Under the pieces are notes generated by a model. That model was not told where the DNA came from. It saw nothing but the letters and a program-made list of their open reading frames with translations, and ran no database searches. Shown piece after piece: positions 1-11,660 of a stretch of DNA of 64,000 nucleotides (position 1 is its first letter; each line of letters opens with the position of its first letter). The DNA comes from Hemibagrus wyckioides. Its lineage: Eukaryota > Chordata > Actinopteri > Siluriformes > Bagridae. The stretch is from NCBI RefSeq assembly GCF_019097595.1, contig NC_080710.1:23003780-23067779 (forward strand), in the 5' to 3' direction. The translations under genes were made by a program, and so were the position numbers.

Positions 1-25
1 ATCTTGAAGTTTGTATATAAACATA

Positions 26-1273
26 CAGGGCAATGAAACTGAAACACTGGCCAATTTAGTGTTGAAGGTTTCATGGCTAAATTTGACCAGCCTGGTGGCC
101 AATCTTCATTGATTGCACATTCCACCAGTAAGAGCGGAGTGTGAAGGTTTAATTAGCAGAGTAATAGCACAGTTTTGCTTAAAATATTGCAATGCACACA
201 ACATTATGGGTGACAGATTTCAAAAGAGGACAAATTGTTGGTGCACGTCTTGCTGGCGCATCTGTGACTAAGACAGCAAGTCTTTGTGATGTATCAAGAG
301 CCACGGTATCCAGGGTAATGTCAGCATACCACCAAGAAGGACGAACCACATCCAACAGGAGTAACTGTGGACGCAAGAGGAAGCTGTCTGAAAGGGATGT
401 CCGGATTCTAACCCGGATTGTATCCAAAAAACATAAAACCACAGCTGCCCAACTCACTGCAGAATTAAATGTGCACCTCAATTCTCCTGTTTCCACCAAA
501 ACTGTCCGTCGGGAGCTCCACAGGGTCAATGTACATGGCCGGGCTGCTACAGCCAAACCTTTGGTCACTCGTGCCAATGCCAAACGTCGGTTTCAATGGT
601 GCTAGCAGCGAAAATCTTGGGCTGTGGACAATGTGAAACATGTATTGTTCTCTGGTGAGTCCACCTTCACTGTCTTTCCCACATCCAGGAGAGTTACGGT
701 GTGGAGAAGCCCCAAAGAAGCGTACCACCCAGACTGTTGCATGCCCAGAGTGAAGCATGGGGGTGGATCAGTGATGGTTTGGGCTGCAATATCATGGCAT
801 TCCCTAGGCCCAATACTTGTGCTAGATGGGCGCGTCACTGCCAAGGACTACCGAACCGTTCTGGAGGACCATGTGCACCCAGTGGTTCAAACATTGTATC
901 CTGAAGGCAGTGCCATGTATCAGGATGATAATGCACCAATACACACAGCAAGACTGTTGACAGAGTGGTTTGATGAACATGAAAGTGAAGTTGAACATCT
1001 CCCATGGCCTGCACAGTCACCAGATCTAAATATTATTGAGCCACTTTGGGGTGTTTTGGAGGAGTGAGTTTCCTCCACCAGCATCACGTAGTGACCTGGC
1101 CACTATTCTGCAAGAAGAATGGCTCAAAATCCCTCTGGCCACTGTGCAGGACTTGTATCTGTCATTCCCAAGATGAATTGATGCTGTATTGGCCACCAAA
1201 GGAGGCCCTACACCATACTAATGAATTATTGTGGTCTAAAACCAGGCGTTTCAGTTTCATTGTCCAACCCCTG
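26..1273 (+). mobile_element. Tc1-type DNA transposon, decayed full-length copy
   Basis: The ends are imperfect inverted repeats: the left end reads cagg followed by caatgaaactgaaac, and the right end is its reverse complement around 1236-1273. Both ends are flanked by TA (24-25 and 1274-1275), the target duplication of Tc1/mariner elements. The length of 1248 bp is normal for a full copy. The left end lacks about six bases (ggttgg) that the right end has. Inside is a broken transposase gene on the plus strand. The element cannot move by itself, but its ends might still be recognised by a related transposase. Confidence 0.85.
192..1221 (+). pseudogene. Tc1 transposase pseudogene
   Basis: The N-terminal helix-turn-helix region (TKTASLCDVSRATVSRV) and an AT-hook-like basic patch are present. 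The reading frame is then broken by TAG at 603-605. It continues in the same frame through the catalytic core ([31 protein letters not shown]) to a TGA at 1065-1067, after which the C-terminus is readable only in another frame and contains one more stop before KGGPTPY. The first catalytic Asp, expected in F-S-D-E-S, is Gly (FSGEST). The second Asp (QDDNAP) and the final Glu (LNIIEPLW) remain. A dead gene of the DD34E family. Confidence 0.85.
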
Positions 1274-1278
1274 TATCT

Positions 1279-2597
1279 TAAACAATACACATGCATAATG
1301 CATGCAATACCAGTTACATCTGATTTCCTTTCTCTCATATGATTTCTAATTGGTGAATAAGTATCCTGCAGACAAGAACCCACAGAAGAATGAAGACAGA
1401 GAGCAAGAGTCCCTAGTGGGTCAGTCTGTACAGACAGCACATTGATTGGGCATGATCCTTTCTACACTCTGAAATGAAACCAGACATGCTACAGTGTAAG
1501 TAAGCAGTGCTAAAGTACAATCTTATTACACTTATATAGTATCAAACTAAGTCTGTATTATAAAATATGAGCACCCTTATATGAGTAGCCATAATATAAA
1601 ATAGATATTAAAAATACTACTTGTCTGTGTTATGACAGACCATTAAAGCTTGGCATCTGCATGATGATAGATGCAAGAGAAAAAAGTGTTAAAAAAAATA
1701 ATCTATATTGAAGCCTTTCAGTAATTGAACTGCTAAAGTAGGCTTGAAGCCTTCAATATTTTATGTCTTATTTTTTTATCATTTCTCTCGAATGCATGCC
1801 GTTTTCCGTACCTTCATACATCAGGTTACTGATGTATAAAACCAACAGGGTTTTGAGTCAGGAAGCTCAGGTTACTGTCTGTGTGGGGTTTTGAGTCACA
1901 TTGGTTTCCTTCATTACCCTCTCATGCACCCACCTTTCACAAAGCTTTCCTGCTCCAGTTTCAATTATTTGTGGGAAATAGCATTGCAAATATACAAATG
2001 TGAAACCCACATGAACCAACAATTTCAGGAGTGTTCCTGTATACTTTATCAGTATATTGTTCAGTTAGAGGAACCCTATAGACAATGTTAATTGTTGACA
2101 CTGTGAAGTAAAAACCACTGACGAGTTTTTTGTTGACAGCCATTCTTCAACATAATAAAAACTTCCCTGTGGACGCCTCATCTTGTAAAAAAGGAAAATA
2201 CTTGAGCTTAGATGTTCCAGTATGTACACACACACATGCACATAAGAGGAATTAACTAGACCATAACTTGACACAAAGACTTTTTTTTGTCTTGTCATCT
2301 TTGCCTTACTTTGCTTCCATCTAGGGGTCAAAAGTGATTCACACCACAATAAAATAGGAAGTCAGTGATATACTGTAAGGCCATCACACAAGACACTGCA
2401 CAAGGTGACGCAATTAAATAGCAGGTTTAATTAAAAAAAATTTTTTATAAAGCCTCAGTAGCAAAATCACTGCAATAAATTTAATGTACACCATATCCTT
2501 CATGTACATTGTTTGCCAGCAGGAACAATCTGATAGATCATTATGGGAAAGCTAAAAATTACCAGATACAAAGCATATATTATATATATATATATAC
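1279..2597. other. Non-coding stretch, no gene seen
   Basis: AT-rich sequence between the decayed Tc1 copy and the inverted repeat. It holds only short open frames without family resemblance and a brief CA run near 2226-2236. I see no gene, promoter or repeat that I can name. Confidence 0.5.
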
Positions 2598-2892
2598 ATA
2601 TATACATATGTATATATATTAACCTTCTCCATCTTTATTCCTTGTCATCTCAAAGCTTTACAGGCAGTTGCTTGGTCTTCATGACGAACAGGTCTGACCT
2701 AATCTGCCATTTTAGCTGTGAGACATGCCAAATAAGTCAAATATTCATTGTGCAAGAATACACTTGGACACTTGGATGGAATAAAAATGAATACAGGTCT
2801 ACCTGTATTCATGAAGACCAAGCAACTGCCTGTAAAGCTTTGAGATGACAAGGAATAAAGATGGAGAAGGTTAATATATATACATATGTATA
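2598..2892. repeat. Long inverted repeat (fold-back or MITE-like)
   Basis: The arm at about 2598-2684 is the reverse complement of the arm at about 2809-2892. Both contain the block from 'ttaaccttctcc' to 'tggtcttcatga' with almost no mismatch, about 75-85 bp per arm around a spacer of about 125 bp. The spacer holds a second perfect palindrome at 2789-2810 (gaatacaggt, ct, acctgtattc). Outer ends are TA-rich, as expected for TA-targeting elements, but the AT microsatellite context makes the exact ends uncertain. The right arm ends six bases before the left end of the Tc1 copy at 2899. Confidence 0.8.
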
Positions 2893-2898
2893 CATATA

Positions 2899-4143
2899 CA
2901 CTATATTGCCAAAAGTATTCGCTCACCCATCCAAATAATCAGAATCAGGTGTTCCAATCACTTCCATGGCCACAGGTGTATAAAATCAAGCACCTAGGCA
3001 TGCAGACTGTTTTTACAAACATTTGTGAAAGAATGGGTCGCTCTCAGGAGCTCAGTGAATTCCAGCGTGGAACTGTGATAGGATGCCACCTGTGCAACAA
3101 ATCCAGTCGTGAAATTTCCTCTCTCCTAAATATTCCACAGTCAACTGTCAGCTGTATTATAAGAACGTGGAAGTGTTTGGGAACGACAGCAACTCAGCCA
3201 CGAAGTGGTAGGCCACGTAAACTGACGGAGCGGGGTCAGCGGATGCTGAGGCGCATAGTGCGAAGAGGTCACCAACTTTCTGCAGAGTCAATCGCTACAG
3301 ACCTCCAAACTTCATGTGGCCTTCAGATTAGCTCAAGAACAGTGCGCAGAGAGCTTCATGGAATGGGTTTCCATGGCCGAGCAGCTGCATCCAAGCCATA
3401 CATCACCAAGTGCAATGCAAAGCGTCGGATGCAGTGGTGTAAAGCACGCCGCCACTGGACTCTAGAGCAGTGGAGACGCGTTCTCTGGAGTGACGAATCG
3501 CGCTTCTCCATCTGGCAATCTGATGGACGAGTCTGGGTTTGGCGGTTGCCAGGAGAACGGTACTTGTCTGACTGCATTGTGCCAAGTGTAAAGTTTGGTG
3601 GAGGGGGGATTATGGTGTGGGGTTGTTTTTCAGGAGCTGGGCTTGGCCCCTTAGTTCCAGTGAAAGGAACTCTGAATGCTTCAGCATACCAAGACATTTT
3701 GGACAATTCCATGCTCCCAACTTTGTGGGAACAGTTTGGAGCTGGCCCCTTCCTCTTCCAACATGACTGTGCACCAGTGACCAAAGCAAGGTCCATAAAG
3801 ACATGGATGACAGAGTCTGGTGTGGATGAACTTGACTGGCCTGCACAGAGTCCTGACCTCAACCCCATAGAACACCTTTGGGATGAATTAGAGTGGAGAC
3901 TGAGAGCCAGGCCTTCTCGTCCAACATCAGTGTGTGACCTCACAAATGCACTTCTGGAAGAATGGTCAAAAATTCCCATAAACACACTCCTAAACCTTGT
4001 GGACAGCCTTCCCAGAAGAGTTGAAGCTGTTATAGCTGCAAAGGGTGGACCGACGTCATATTGAACCCTATGGATTAGAAATGGGATGTCACTTAAGTTC
4101 ATATGCGAGTCAAGGCAGGTGAGCGAATACTTTTGGCAATATA

Positions 4144-4146
<3 letters not shown>
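2899..4146 (+). mobile_element. Tc1-type transposon, structurally complete
   Basis: A terminal inverted repeat of about 29 bp begins cactatattgccaaaagtat at 2899 and is mirrored at the right end (4118-4146). TA dinucleotides flank both ends (2897-2898, 4147-4148). The element is 1248 bp and encodes one uninterrupted transposase. The right end abuts a TA microsatellite, which fits insertion into a TA-rich site. Intact ends together with an intact gene make it the youngest-looking autonomous element in the window. Confidence 0.93.
3033..4064 (+). CDS. Tc1-family transposase, intact (DD34E)
   Basis: This enzyme would cut out and reinsert the element that carries it. The 343-residue frame starts at the Met of [13 protein letters not shown]; upstream in-frame codons lie in the terminal repeat and are unlikely to be used. 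Two paired-like helix-turn-helix regions fill residues 1-110, with an AT-hook-like GRPRK at 59-63. The catalytic residues are Asp154 (WSDESRF), Asp245 (FQHDCAPV) and Glu280 (SPDLNPIE), with exactly 34 residues between the last two. The glycine-rich stretch [10 protein letters not shown] and the terminal KGGPTSY are typical. One small oddity is Thr in DCAPVTKA where relatives usually have His. Length is normal and no frameshift is seen. Confidence 0.93.
   Translation: MGRSQELSEFQRGTVIGCHLCNKSSREISSLLNIPQSTVSCIIRTWKCLGTTATQPRSGRPRKLTERGQRMLRRIVRRGHQLSAESIATDLQTSCGLQISSRTVRRELHGMGFHGRAAASKPYITKCNAKRRMQWCKARRHWTLEQWRRVLWSDESRFSIWQSDGRVWVWRLPGERYLSDCIVPSVKFGGGGIMVWGCFSGAGLGPLVPVKGTLNASAYQDILDNSMLPTLWEQFGAGPFLFQHDCAPVTKARSIKTWMTESGVDELDWPAQSPDLNPIEHLWDELEWRLRARPSRPTSVCDLTNALLEEWSKIPINTLLNLVDSLPRRVEAVIAAKGGPTSY

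Positions 4147-4199
<53 letters not shown>
4147..4199. repeat. (TA)n microsatellite
   Basis: About 26 TA units directly at the right end of the Tc1 copy; likely an expanded target site. Confidence 0.95.
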
Positions 4200-4203
<4 letters not shown>

Positions 4204-4866
4204 TATACTGTACATGTCTTTACTCTGTACAAATGTGAACTCTATATGGACATCATAATGTGTGTGTATACATAGATACAAATGTTTACAGAAGAGCCAT
4301 TTAGCACATTTACATTATAGAACAGCTTCACCTAAAAAAATAAAGTTGGACCAGAAACACAACAGAAATACAACCTCTGAATGAATAATCATGTGTAATC
4401 AATTACATTTTGAATTGCACTGTGGTTGCTTGGTGACTCCAGTATTTTTGTGCCCCACAGAGTAGGTTGTCCTATTTTCTCTTCTGTTCCACACCAGCGG
4501 CAAGTATTTGGTCTGCAGCCACCATCACCAGCAGAGTGACACACAGCAGGGGTAATAGACTGAAGACTTGCTGCTCGTTTAGTTTTACCTAGAACCCCAG
4601 CACTAACAGACTTGCTCACTGAGCGAACCAGAAGCAAATAGTGTCCCTCAACAACAGAACACTTAGAAATGGGCCTCATTGAGCCTGTTAATAATTAAAG
4701 GGGATTAATTAAGCAACAAGTATGATTGTGTGGTACTAATCAGGAGGCAGATCTATGCACTGTTGTCCACATGTACTGTGCAGCAGTGGTACCAGTCAGA
4801 AACCACACAGCTTCATAAGGAAACCACATCAGATCTTTGCAGAATTGAAAGCAGGTGTCGATGAGA
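4200..4866. other. Non-coding stretch 3' of the retinol dehydrogenase gene
   Basis: It follows the stop codon of the minus-strand dehydrogenase and should hold its 3' UTR. I found no clear AATAAA on the minus strand. A 96-codon minus-strand frame at 4389-4679 has no family resemblance and no splice context. Confidence 0.5.
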
Positions 4867-7800
4867 CTACTGCACTGTAGTCAAGCCCACCAGTCGAGCA
4901 CTTTCATCCCACAGTCTCCGTGCCAGCTCATCATCTTTAGCTTCTGGACCAGGCTCCTTCTCAGCACAGTCACTATAACGCAAACACACATCCACATGAA
5001 ACAGTTTACTCATCTTAATAATATAGCATTTCTCTAGCCAAAACATTCTGCATGCTTCAATCATTGCAAGATTTCATTCAAAGACAAGACCATCATTTTA
5101 ATTTATTTTTCTTTTTCTGTTTTCCAGAATATGTTCATTTCAACTTGTCTCTCTGCAAAACGAACAGATACAGCTTCTGACAGTGTCTTGTTTCTGACCT
5201 ACTGCTCTTTTTTACTGTCTAAATCAATTTTCAGAAGGGCTTATGTGCCTTCAACCGACCTACAAACACAAATGGGATTTGTTTTTCAAAACTCTCTCTC
5301 ACACAAGGGAGCAGGTAGAATAATAAGTTATACTAACTAAACATTGGACTGATATGAAAGATTATTTGTGCCACTCAATTATCAATTTCTCATTAGATAA
5401 AGTAATCAACAAATCAATTGATAAATAGATAAATCTATAGAGAATGAAATAAACAAACTGACAAATAAATAATTATTATGGTTAGTGTTCAACTATCCAA
5501 TAAACAAATCTGAGGATCTAGGCAAAAGAACAGGCAGAAGGTTAGGCAGTTGATGGACAGATATGAAGCTAAACTTCACAAACTTATAGAATTAAAGTCC
5601 AGATTATTTAAACCCTTGTCCCATGACCTCTTCTGAGGCATCAATCTCATCATCAAATCTCATCTTAAAATGAGGTTAGGAGTTGTAGTAAATTGCAGTA
5701 AATGTAGTAAATTTTCAAGTGATTGTTGACAATAATTTTTTTGAGGCTGCAGAAATCAATAAAGGGATGCAGGCTTCCTCCCTTTTTGAATTGACATAGA
5801 GGGTGAAATATAGCCCTGGGCAAGGGCCTCCTATAGATACTATTCCATTATTTTTTTTCCAGCTGAGGCTAAAAGATTATTATGGAAACTATTTGGTATG
5901 TTTTGGAGAGAAGGTCAACTTCTCAGTCATGAGGTGTGCGGACAGAGCACAGGCTTTTTTTTACTTGAAATTCAGTGCAACCTTTATAGATCGCTATGGA
6001 CTGATTTACATTGGGGCTTTCGATAGAGATTGTTGCTATGGTAACTATAAGACATGTGGGTCTCATGGCAATACAGAGACCAGGTGGTGATTTCTTGTTA
6101 TGGTCATTAACCTTTAAGGTTGTGATATTGAACCCATGGCAAACCTAGCACAATAGGGAATTTAGTCAGTGCTGTGAGGAGGAGACTGATTAGCTCACTG
6201 TCAAGAGCCCTGGTTCTGGTCATATCAGAATTAATGTCTTGTGATGAAAAGAACACTGGGTACTGTACCAGACTAACACTAACCATTTAGACAGATTTTT
6301 TTTTTTTATCATACTTGTATTCTTACTGTGAGTTGTCACTCAACAATGTGATTTGCTGCTGTTGTTCCACCAATATAAGCCCTTAAGCAGTGGGGGCTTG
6401 ACAGAGCTCTCAGAAACCTGCTGAATCCTTATTATTAATGGTCAAGTCTTCTGGCATGGTTTTTGTGCAAAGGAACACAGATGAAGTCTGAGCTTTCATT
6501 AAACCATCCTGTGGCTGGACAATTTCCAAAATGAAGGACAGGCAGAAAGTCAGGCAATCAGCAAACAGACATTATCTAGGCCAGGCTGTTTCGGTAAATG
6601 TGAAATAAACAGAGGTCAAACCAAGTAAACTAAGCAGGAATGCAAACAGCTCAAAACCATCATAACCAAATCTTACAGCAAAATTGAAAGAAATAACAGT
6701 TTTTTTTAGGTAATAATCTACAGAATATGTTATTTGTGATCATCTTGTGCCCATAACATTACCAATATTTCAAAAATACCAAAAGAAAAAGACATAAGCT
6801 ACAACAATTCATCACATTCGTTCCACAAATTGATAAATAGAAGTCACACAAGTGACTAACATAATCATCCCCAAGCAAAGATTCTTTAGAAAAGCAGACT
6901 TGTCTTAACTTTAACATTTGTATACTATCCTAATTACCTGAAATAGCATCCAGACTTGTCCTCCAGGCCCTCTGTCACAGCACAGTAGATGGACGTCTGT
7001 GCTCCCTGCCAGGGTGTCTTCAGCAGCAGCAAGGAAAAGAGTGTGAGTACATAACTTAGCAGGGGGTACTGAGACTTCACATGGCGGCCCAACTCCGTAT
7101 GGATCACTCCAGGGTGCAAGCTGTAGGAAGTCACCCCAGTACCTTTGATGGTGTAAGAAATTAAATATGCTGATACTGTTTATGTGTTAAACATACAATA
7201 ACAGGGAGACAGCATTATCTACACTTGCAGTTTGTTACAGTTACAGCTTAGACCATAAATGTTTACTATCTATATTTGTAAAAAATAATGTTTCTAGGAA
7301 CAATAATTGACAACCTATGATTATCACAAAAATTATGGTAATGGACACATGATTAGCTCAGCTATATTATACCTTTCATCCGCTGAGCAAGTTGTCTGGA
7401 GAACAGCACATTGGCCAGCTTGCTCTGTCTATAGCTATCCAGAGAGTTGTATGGCCTCTTGTCAAAAAATAGATCATCAATATGAATCTCTCCTACACAA
7501 AAACATACAGATAAAATGAAATACCCTGTTCACCAGGGTAAATTCTCTCTGTTCTCTCAAATAGTTATGGTATTATTGTCCCTTTAATAAGAAAGTCTGA
7601 CCTAGAAAAAAATTTGTCAAGAATCTTGACCTCACTGAGCTTAATTAAAAAGAGATTACCGCCAACATGTGCAATACTGGACACATTCACCACACGACTC
7701 GGGGCGGAGCTCTTGAGAATTCCCAAAAGAAGATTGGTAAGTAAGAAATGGCCCAGGTGATTGACGGCTAGCTGTGTCTCAAACCCATCCTCTGTGATCC

Positions 7801-9538
7801 ACTTGGGGCACATCATTACACCTGTTACAAAAAGCATCACTTTACAGATATGTAAAGTAACTCAAGTCCAAACACCTAATAATCAAACAAATGTTAAGGC
7901 AGAAACCTTATGCCACCAGACTGAAAAGATCAATCCAACAAGCACCTTTCAGCCTAAGCTAAATTCTGTGTTTATAAAAATACAGCTGAAATATGGATTG
8001 ATGATAGAAATGAAATCTCTAATAAAAGTCTTCTATAATTATAATTTCCATTTAAAAATATGACCAGTCAGAGCTTTCCTGCATTGTTGATGAGAATATC
8101 CAGTCGTTCCTCTGTGGCTATAAATTCTTTGGCAAACTCCTGAATGGAATAAAGGGAGGCTAGATTCAGGTGTCGGATGATCACATTCCCATTTCCTGTG
8201 GCTTGCCGTATCTCTTGCGCAGCGATTTCAGCCCGTGTCAGGTCCCGACAGGCCATCACCACCCGAGCCCCTTGAATACACACACTACTGATAGCACAGA
8301 CGAACATGACAACATTGCATGATGAACAGCTATATCAGTTATAAATTGTGTTTCCTACCTCGACGAGCCATATCCTGTGCTGTTGCCTTGCCAATGCCAG
8401 TGTTGGCTCCAGTAATCAATACTGTTTTTCCATCAAGGCGAGCTTGACTTTTGCACATGCCACCAGCAATCCATTTCCGCATCAACAAAAAGCCTGCAGG
8501 AGAGTAGTTAAAAAATAACAAGGACAGTTAGCTGATACTTAGTGCTTGCTTATTATTTCAACACCTGGGCATGTCCACAAGGACAATGAACATATAGTAT
8601 ATAGTATAATGCAATATTGCACTTGAACTTATCAAACCTACACCCTAATTTTAGTATTTTTCCTATTTTTTTTAATTATTATATTTAGAGATTATAAATT
8701 TACTTTACTATTATCACTACTATTACTACTACTACTAGTAGTACTAACAATAATAATAATAAAAATAATAACTATGGGAGTGTGCAAACTAAGAATCTCA
8801 TTGTATAATTAATGAACCACATGAATAAAAAAGTTCTTGAATCTGGACTTCATAGAATATGTCATAATAATAGGCTGATAGACATCCCTAATTAATGAAT
8901 TAAAATGATTTCAGCCTTTTCATCACTGCTCCACAAACCTCACTTTAAAAACTTTGACTCTGTATGTACAACTTTATAACTAAAGTTCTCAATTGCGCAA
9001 ATTTCTTCTAAAATAAAATAAAATAAAATAAAATAAAATAAAACATTACAACATATCATTGCCCAAGTCTGATTTTGTTTCTTTTCGACTGCTATGCTCC
9101 CTACCACACTCTCTGCTCACAACTAGTTAATCTGCAGTTCTTGTTTTTAATTCAGAAGTTGTGGACTACTTCAATATTACATACCATTATTTGTTATAAA
9201 GTTATGGAATGCTATAACTCACAGGATCCCAGCCATGGTCCAGGCGTATCCCTGTACTGTACATTTTAATGTTACAGACCAACTCAGGAAGGACATGTAC
9301 AGGAAATGCACACGACAGGGAGTACTCCAGGACCTGTTCTGTAGCTATGGTTAATACATTAATACATGTATGCTCTATATGCACACGAATACAACCATAT
9401 CCTCTGATTAATCTCACCGTCTTCACTACAATCCGTAATTTAAAGAGCACAGAGAAGCGCGCGTGATTTACCGGTCACTGCGAGCGCGAGCACTGCCCCA
9501 CACTGCGCGTATACCGACGACTGAACTCGGTCCCACAT
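4867..9538 (-). CDS. Retinol dehydrogenase, RDH11/12/13-type SDR, seven exons
   Basis: A membrane-anchored short-chain dehydrogenase that, by family, interconverts retinol and retinal with NADP(H) at the ER or a related membrane. Coding exons in gene order: 9538-9472, 8493-8359, 8270-8079, 7821-7660, 7492-7373, 7142-6938, 4972-4867. The phases join to 328 residues. Residues about 9-27 form a hydrophobic anchor. The cofactor motif TGANTGIG is at 50-57, NNAG at 129-132, the catalytic Ser near 180 (VNVSS), and the catalytic YRQSK at Tyr206-Lys210. The C-terminus ([18 protein letters not shown]) is typical of the group. The donor after NNAG reads CAG|GA instead of CAG|GT, so correct splicing is in doubt. 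Which member (rdh12-like, rdh13-like) cannot be settled by eye. Confidence 0.9.
7373..7492 (-). CDS. Retinol dehydrogenase catalytic exon (YxxxK)
   Basis: Coding exon 5 of the dehydrogenase, easily missed because it has no start codon. It has a clean acceptor (gtgtag before GAGAGATTC) and donor (AAAG|GTATAA). It encodes the segment with Tyr206 and Lys210 ([12 protein letters not shown]), the active-site pair of short-chain dehydrogenases. It keeps phase 1 at both ends, in line with exons 4 and 6. Confidence 0.92.
8074..8083 (-). other. Non-canonical GA splice donor in the dehydrogenase gene
   Basis: The exon ends AAT GCA G and the intron begins GAAAGC at 8078-8077. Protein phase (NNA-G-VMMCP) demands a cut exactly here. 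A T-to-A change at intron position 2 of an otherwise good GTAAGC donor explains it. Reading through would add Gly-Lys-Leu and then stop. Confidence 0.75.
8707..8772. repeat. Interrupted trinucleotide tract (TAC/AAT)
   Basis: Runs of tac, agt and aat units in intron 1 of the dehydrogenase gene. Confidence 0.8.
9009..9048. repeat. (AAAAT)n microsatellite
   Basis: About seven aaaat units in intron 1 of the dehydrogenase gene. Confidence 0.9.
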
Positions 9539-10913
9539 CGTGCGAACTGACCCCCTGCTTTATCCGTCGACTGTCTCCTGAGAATTGTGTCCAGTCCTCA
9601 CCAAGACTCTGCGGCTCTGAACACATAGGCTATGAATAGGGACGGCTGAGTTTAGCGCATTAAGCTGCACATGCGAGCCTGTGGCTTAAACCATATGAGA
9701 ACGCCACTGCTGACAAAGTGGTCACAACACACCATATCCTGTTAGGAAAACGGGACTCACAACAAAATAGACTGAGCTGCGTAAACAATCCAGAAATAAA
9801 AAGATTCTGTATTTTTTCTGACACTTGGACTGTTCATGATCTTACATTATATTGCATTAATATGGCACACCAGGCCATATTACATGCAATCACAGGCGGA
9901 TTAGGGTCCAGTAATCTATAACTGCAGCAGAAAACACTTTTTAATGCCTAGACCAAATTATGGAATATTATTTATACAACGTAACGTGTGCACTGAACAT
10001 GCAGTATAGAAAAAACTGCAACTTTCTTCTTATATAACACCATACTGAAATAAAGCGCAGTACTCCTTGTGTAAATATTACAGTAGGCCACAGGTTCCCT
10101 GGTGCTTGAGTATCCCCTTCCCTACACTGTTTATTGTTTATCCTAATCTCTAATGAACTATCAGCTAATTATATACTTTCCTGGGTGGGAAGTGATTGTG
10201 TCAGGGTAGCAGAGATGTACAGGACACGTGCAGGAGCAGGCTTGGGAATCCGTGCAGTATAGGCTATAGGCAAAGTGCACATCACTGTATTAAGATGATC
10301 ACAATGAAGACAAAATGCAAGGCATATCTGATCAAAATGTAAAGTCTTATTTATGTTTGTCTTTTACAGAAATCTCACAGATTAAGTGTGTCTCTTTTGT
10401 AGGCTGAAAGTTTGGTGTTCATAGCCTCACTTTTTTCACCACATCCTGAGTTTTCTGTAGCAAGTCTTAATGTGGACAATCAGCCTGTGTGCACGGCCTT
10501 TGGGTTAATCATATCTCTTTATGATTGTAGAGTTCAAAAGTGTCATTTTGTAATGGGATTGGAGTGATACAGACGAATGAAACCCTTTTTATACACTCCT
10601 TCTTTTTCACTTCTTAACACGTGTGACCATGCATATAAGACAGGTTCCTGATTATGATTCTGTTTAAGACATACAGAGATATCTGTATATAGAAAAATAT
10701 ATCTGAAGACTAGAAGGACTGCATGTGTCTCCTCTCTGCCAGATCTCTTTCTCTCCCCTCTATCACAGACATTTACACCACACGCTGCCCCACACTGCCC
10801 TCACACACTCTTCATCCTCCTGTCGTCTGAAAAGAGGTACCGAAGCATTGGGGCCCTCACAACCAGACTGTGTAAGTTTCTTTCCTCTTAACATCCAGAA
10901 CTTTAACTGTATC

Positions 10914-10932
10914 AACTCTCTCTCTCTCTCTG

Positions 10933-10968
<36 letters not shown>
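10914..10968. repeat. (CT)n followed by (CA)n
   Basis: A tract of tctctc units passes into cacaca units in the intergenic region. Confidence 0.9.
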
Positions 10969-11017
10969 CTGTGTCAACTGACCTGTTTTAACTGTGTGAG
11001 ATTCAACACATACATTT

Positions 11018-11020
<3 letters not shown>

Positions 11021-11059
<39 letters not shown>

Positions 11060-11072
11060 TAGACAGATAGAC

Positions 11073-11119
<47 letters not shown>
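11021..11119. repeat. (GACA)n passing into (GATA)n
   Basis: About ten gaca units shade into about fifteen gata units, and this block opens the minisatellite that follows. Confidence 0.95.
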
Positions 11120-11660
11120 AATTTTATTCATCCCAATGGGAAATTGTGATATGTTGTCTTATGTAGCACTAGGATCCATAGAAGGATGGACAGACAGACG
11201 GATAGATATTTTATTCATCCCAATGGGAAATTGGGATATGTTGTCTTATGTAGCACTAGGATCCATAGAATGATGGATGGATGGACAGATGGACAGACAG
11301 ACAGATAGATCAGGGGTGTCCAATCTTATCCGCAAAGGGCCGGTGTGGGTGCAGGCTTTCATTCCAACCGAGCAGAAGCCACACTTGAGTCTACCGAAAC
11401 CCAAGATCAGTTGATTAGCCAGTTGGAATCAGGTGTAGCTTGTGCTTGGTTGGAATGAAAACCTGAACCCACACCGGCCCTTTCTGGATAAGATTGGACA
11501 CCCCTGAGATAGATATTTTATTCAACCCAATGGGAAATTGGGATATGTTGTCTTATGTAGCACTAGGATCCATAGACAGATGGACAGACAGACAGATAGC
11601 TATTTTATTCATCCCAATGGGAAATTGGGATATGTTGTCTTATGTAGCACTAGGGTACTG
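11120..11660. repeat. Minisatellite, four copies of a GACA/GATA-linked unit
   Basis: Four near-identical blocks start around 11120, 11208, 11516 and 11603. Each runs from 'attttattcatcccaatggg' through 'gatatgttgtcttatgtagc' to 'actagg', and most end in a short gaca/gata run. The unit length is about 85-95 bp. The wording of the unit (ttttattcatcccaatgggaaatt next to gata repeats) resembles the 3' tails of some fish LINEs, so the array may have grown from such a tail. The array is interrupted by a hAT-like element at 11311-11506. Confidence 0.85.
11311..11506. mobile_element. hAT-type MITE with 8-bp target duplication
   Basis: A 196-bp element with perfect 21-bp inverted ends (caggggtgtccaatcttatc, one more c, and the reverse complement). 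Similarity of the arms continues inward for about 60 bp, so the whole unit is nearly palindromic. The flanks are agatagat on both sides (11303-11310 and 11507-11514), an 8-bp duplication as made by hAT transposases. There is no coding capacity, so it must depend on an enzyme made elsewhere. Confidence 0.9.

Noticed and set aside
3356..4201. 281-codon minus-strand frame across the Tc1 element
   Set aside because: It is the antisense shadow of the intact transposase and ends in translated TA repeat.
4389..4679. Minus-strand frame of 96 codons below the dehydrogenase stop codon
   Set aside because: No family resemblance and no splice sites joining it to the gene. The real C-terminal exon (4972-4867) already ends in a proper stop.
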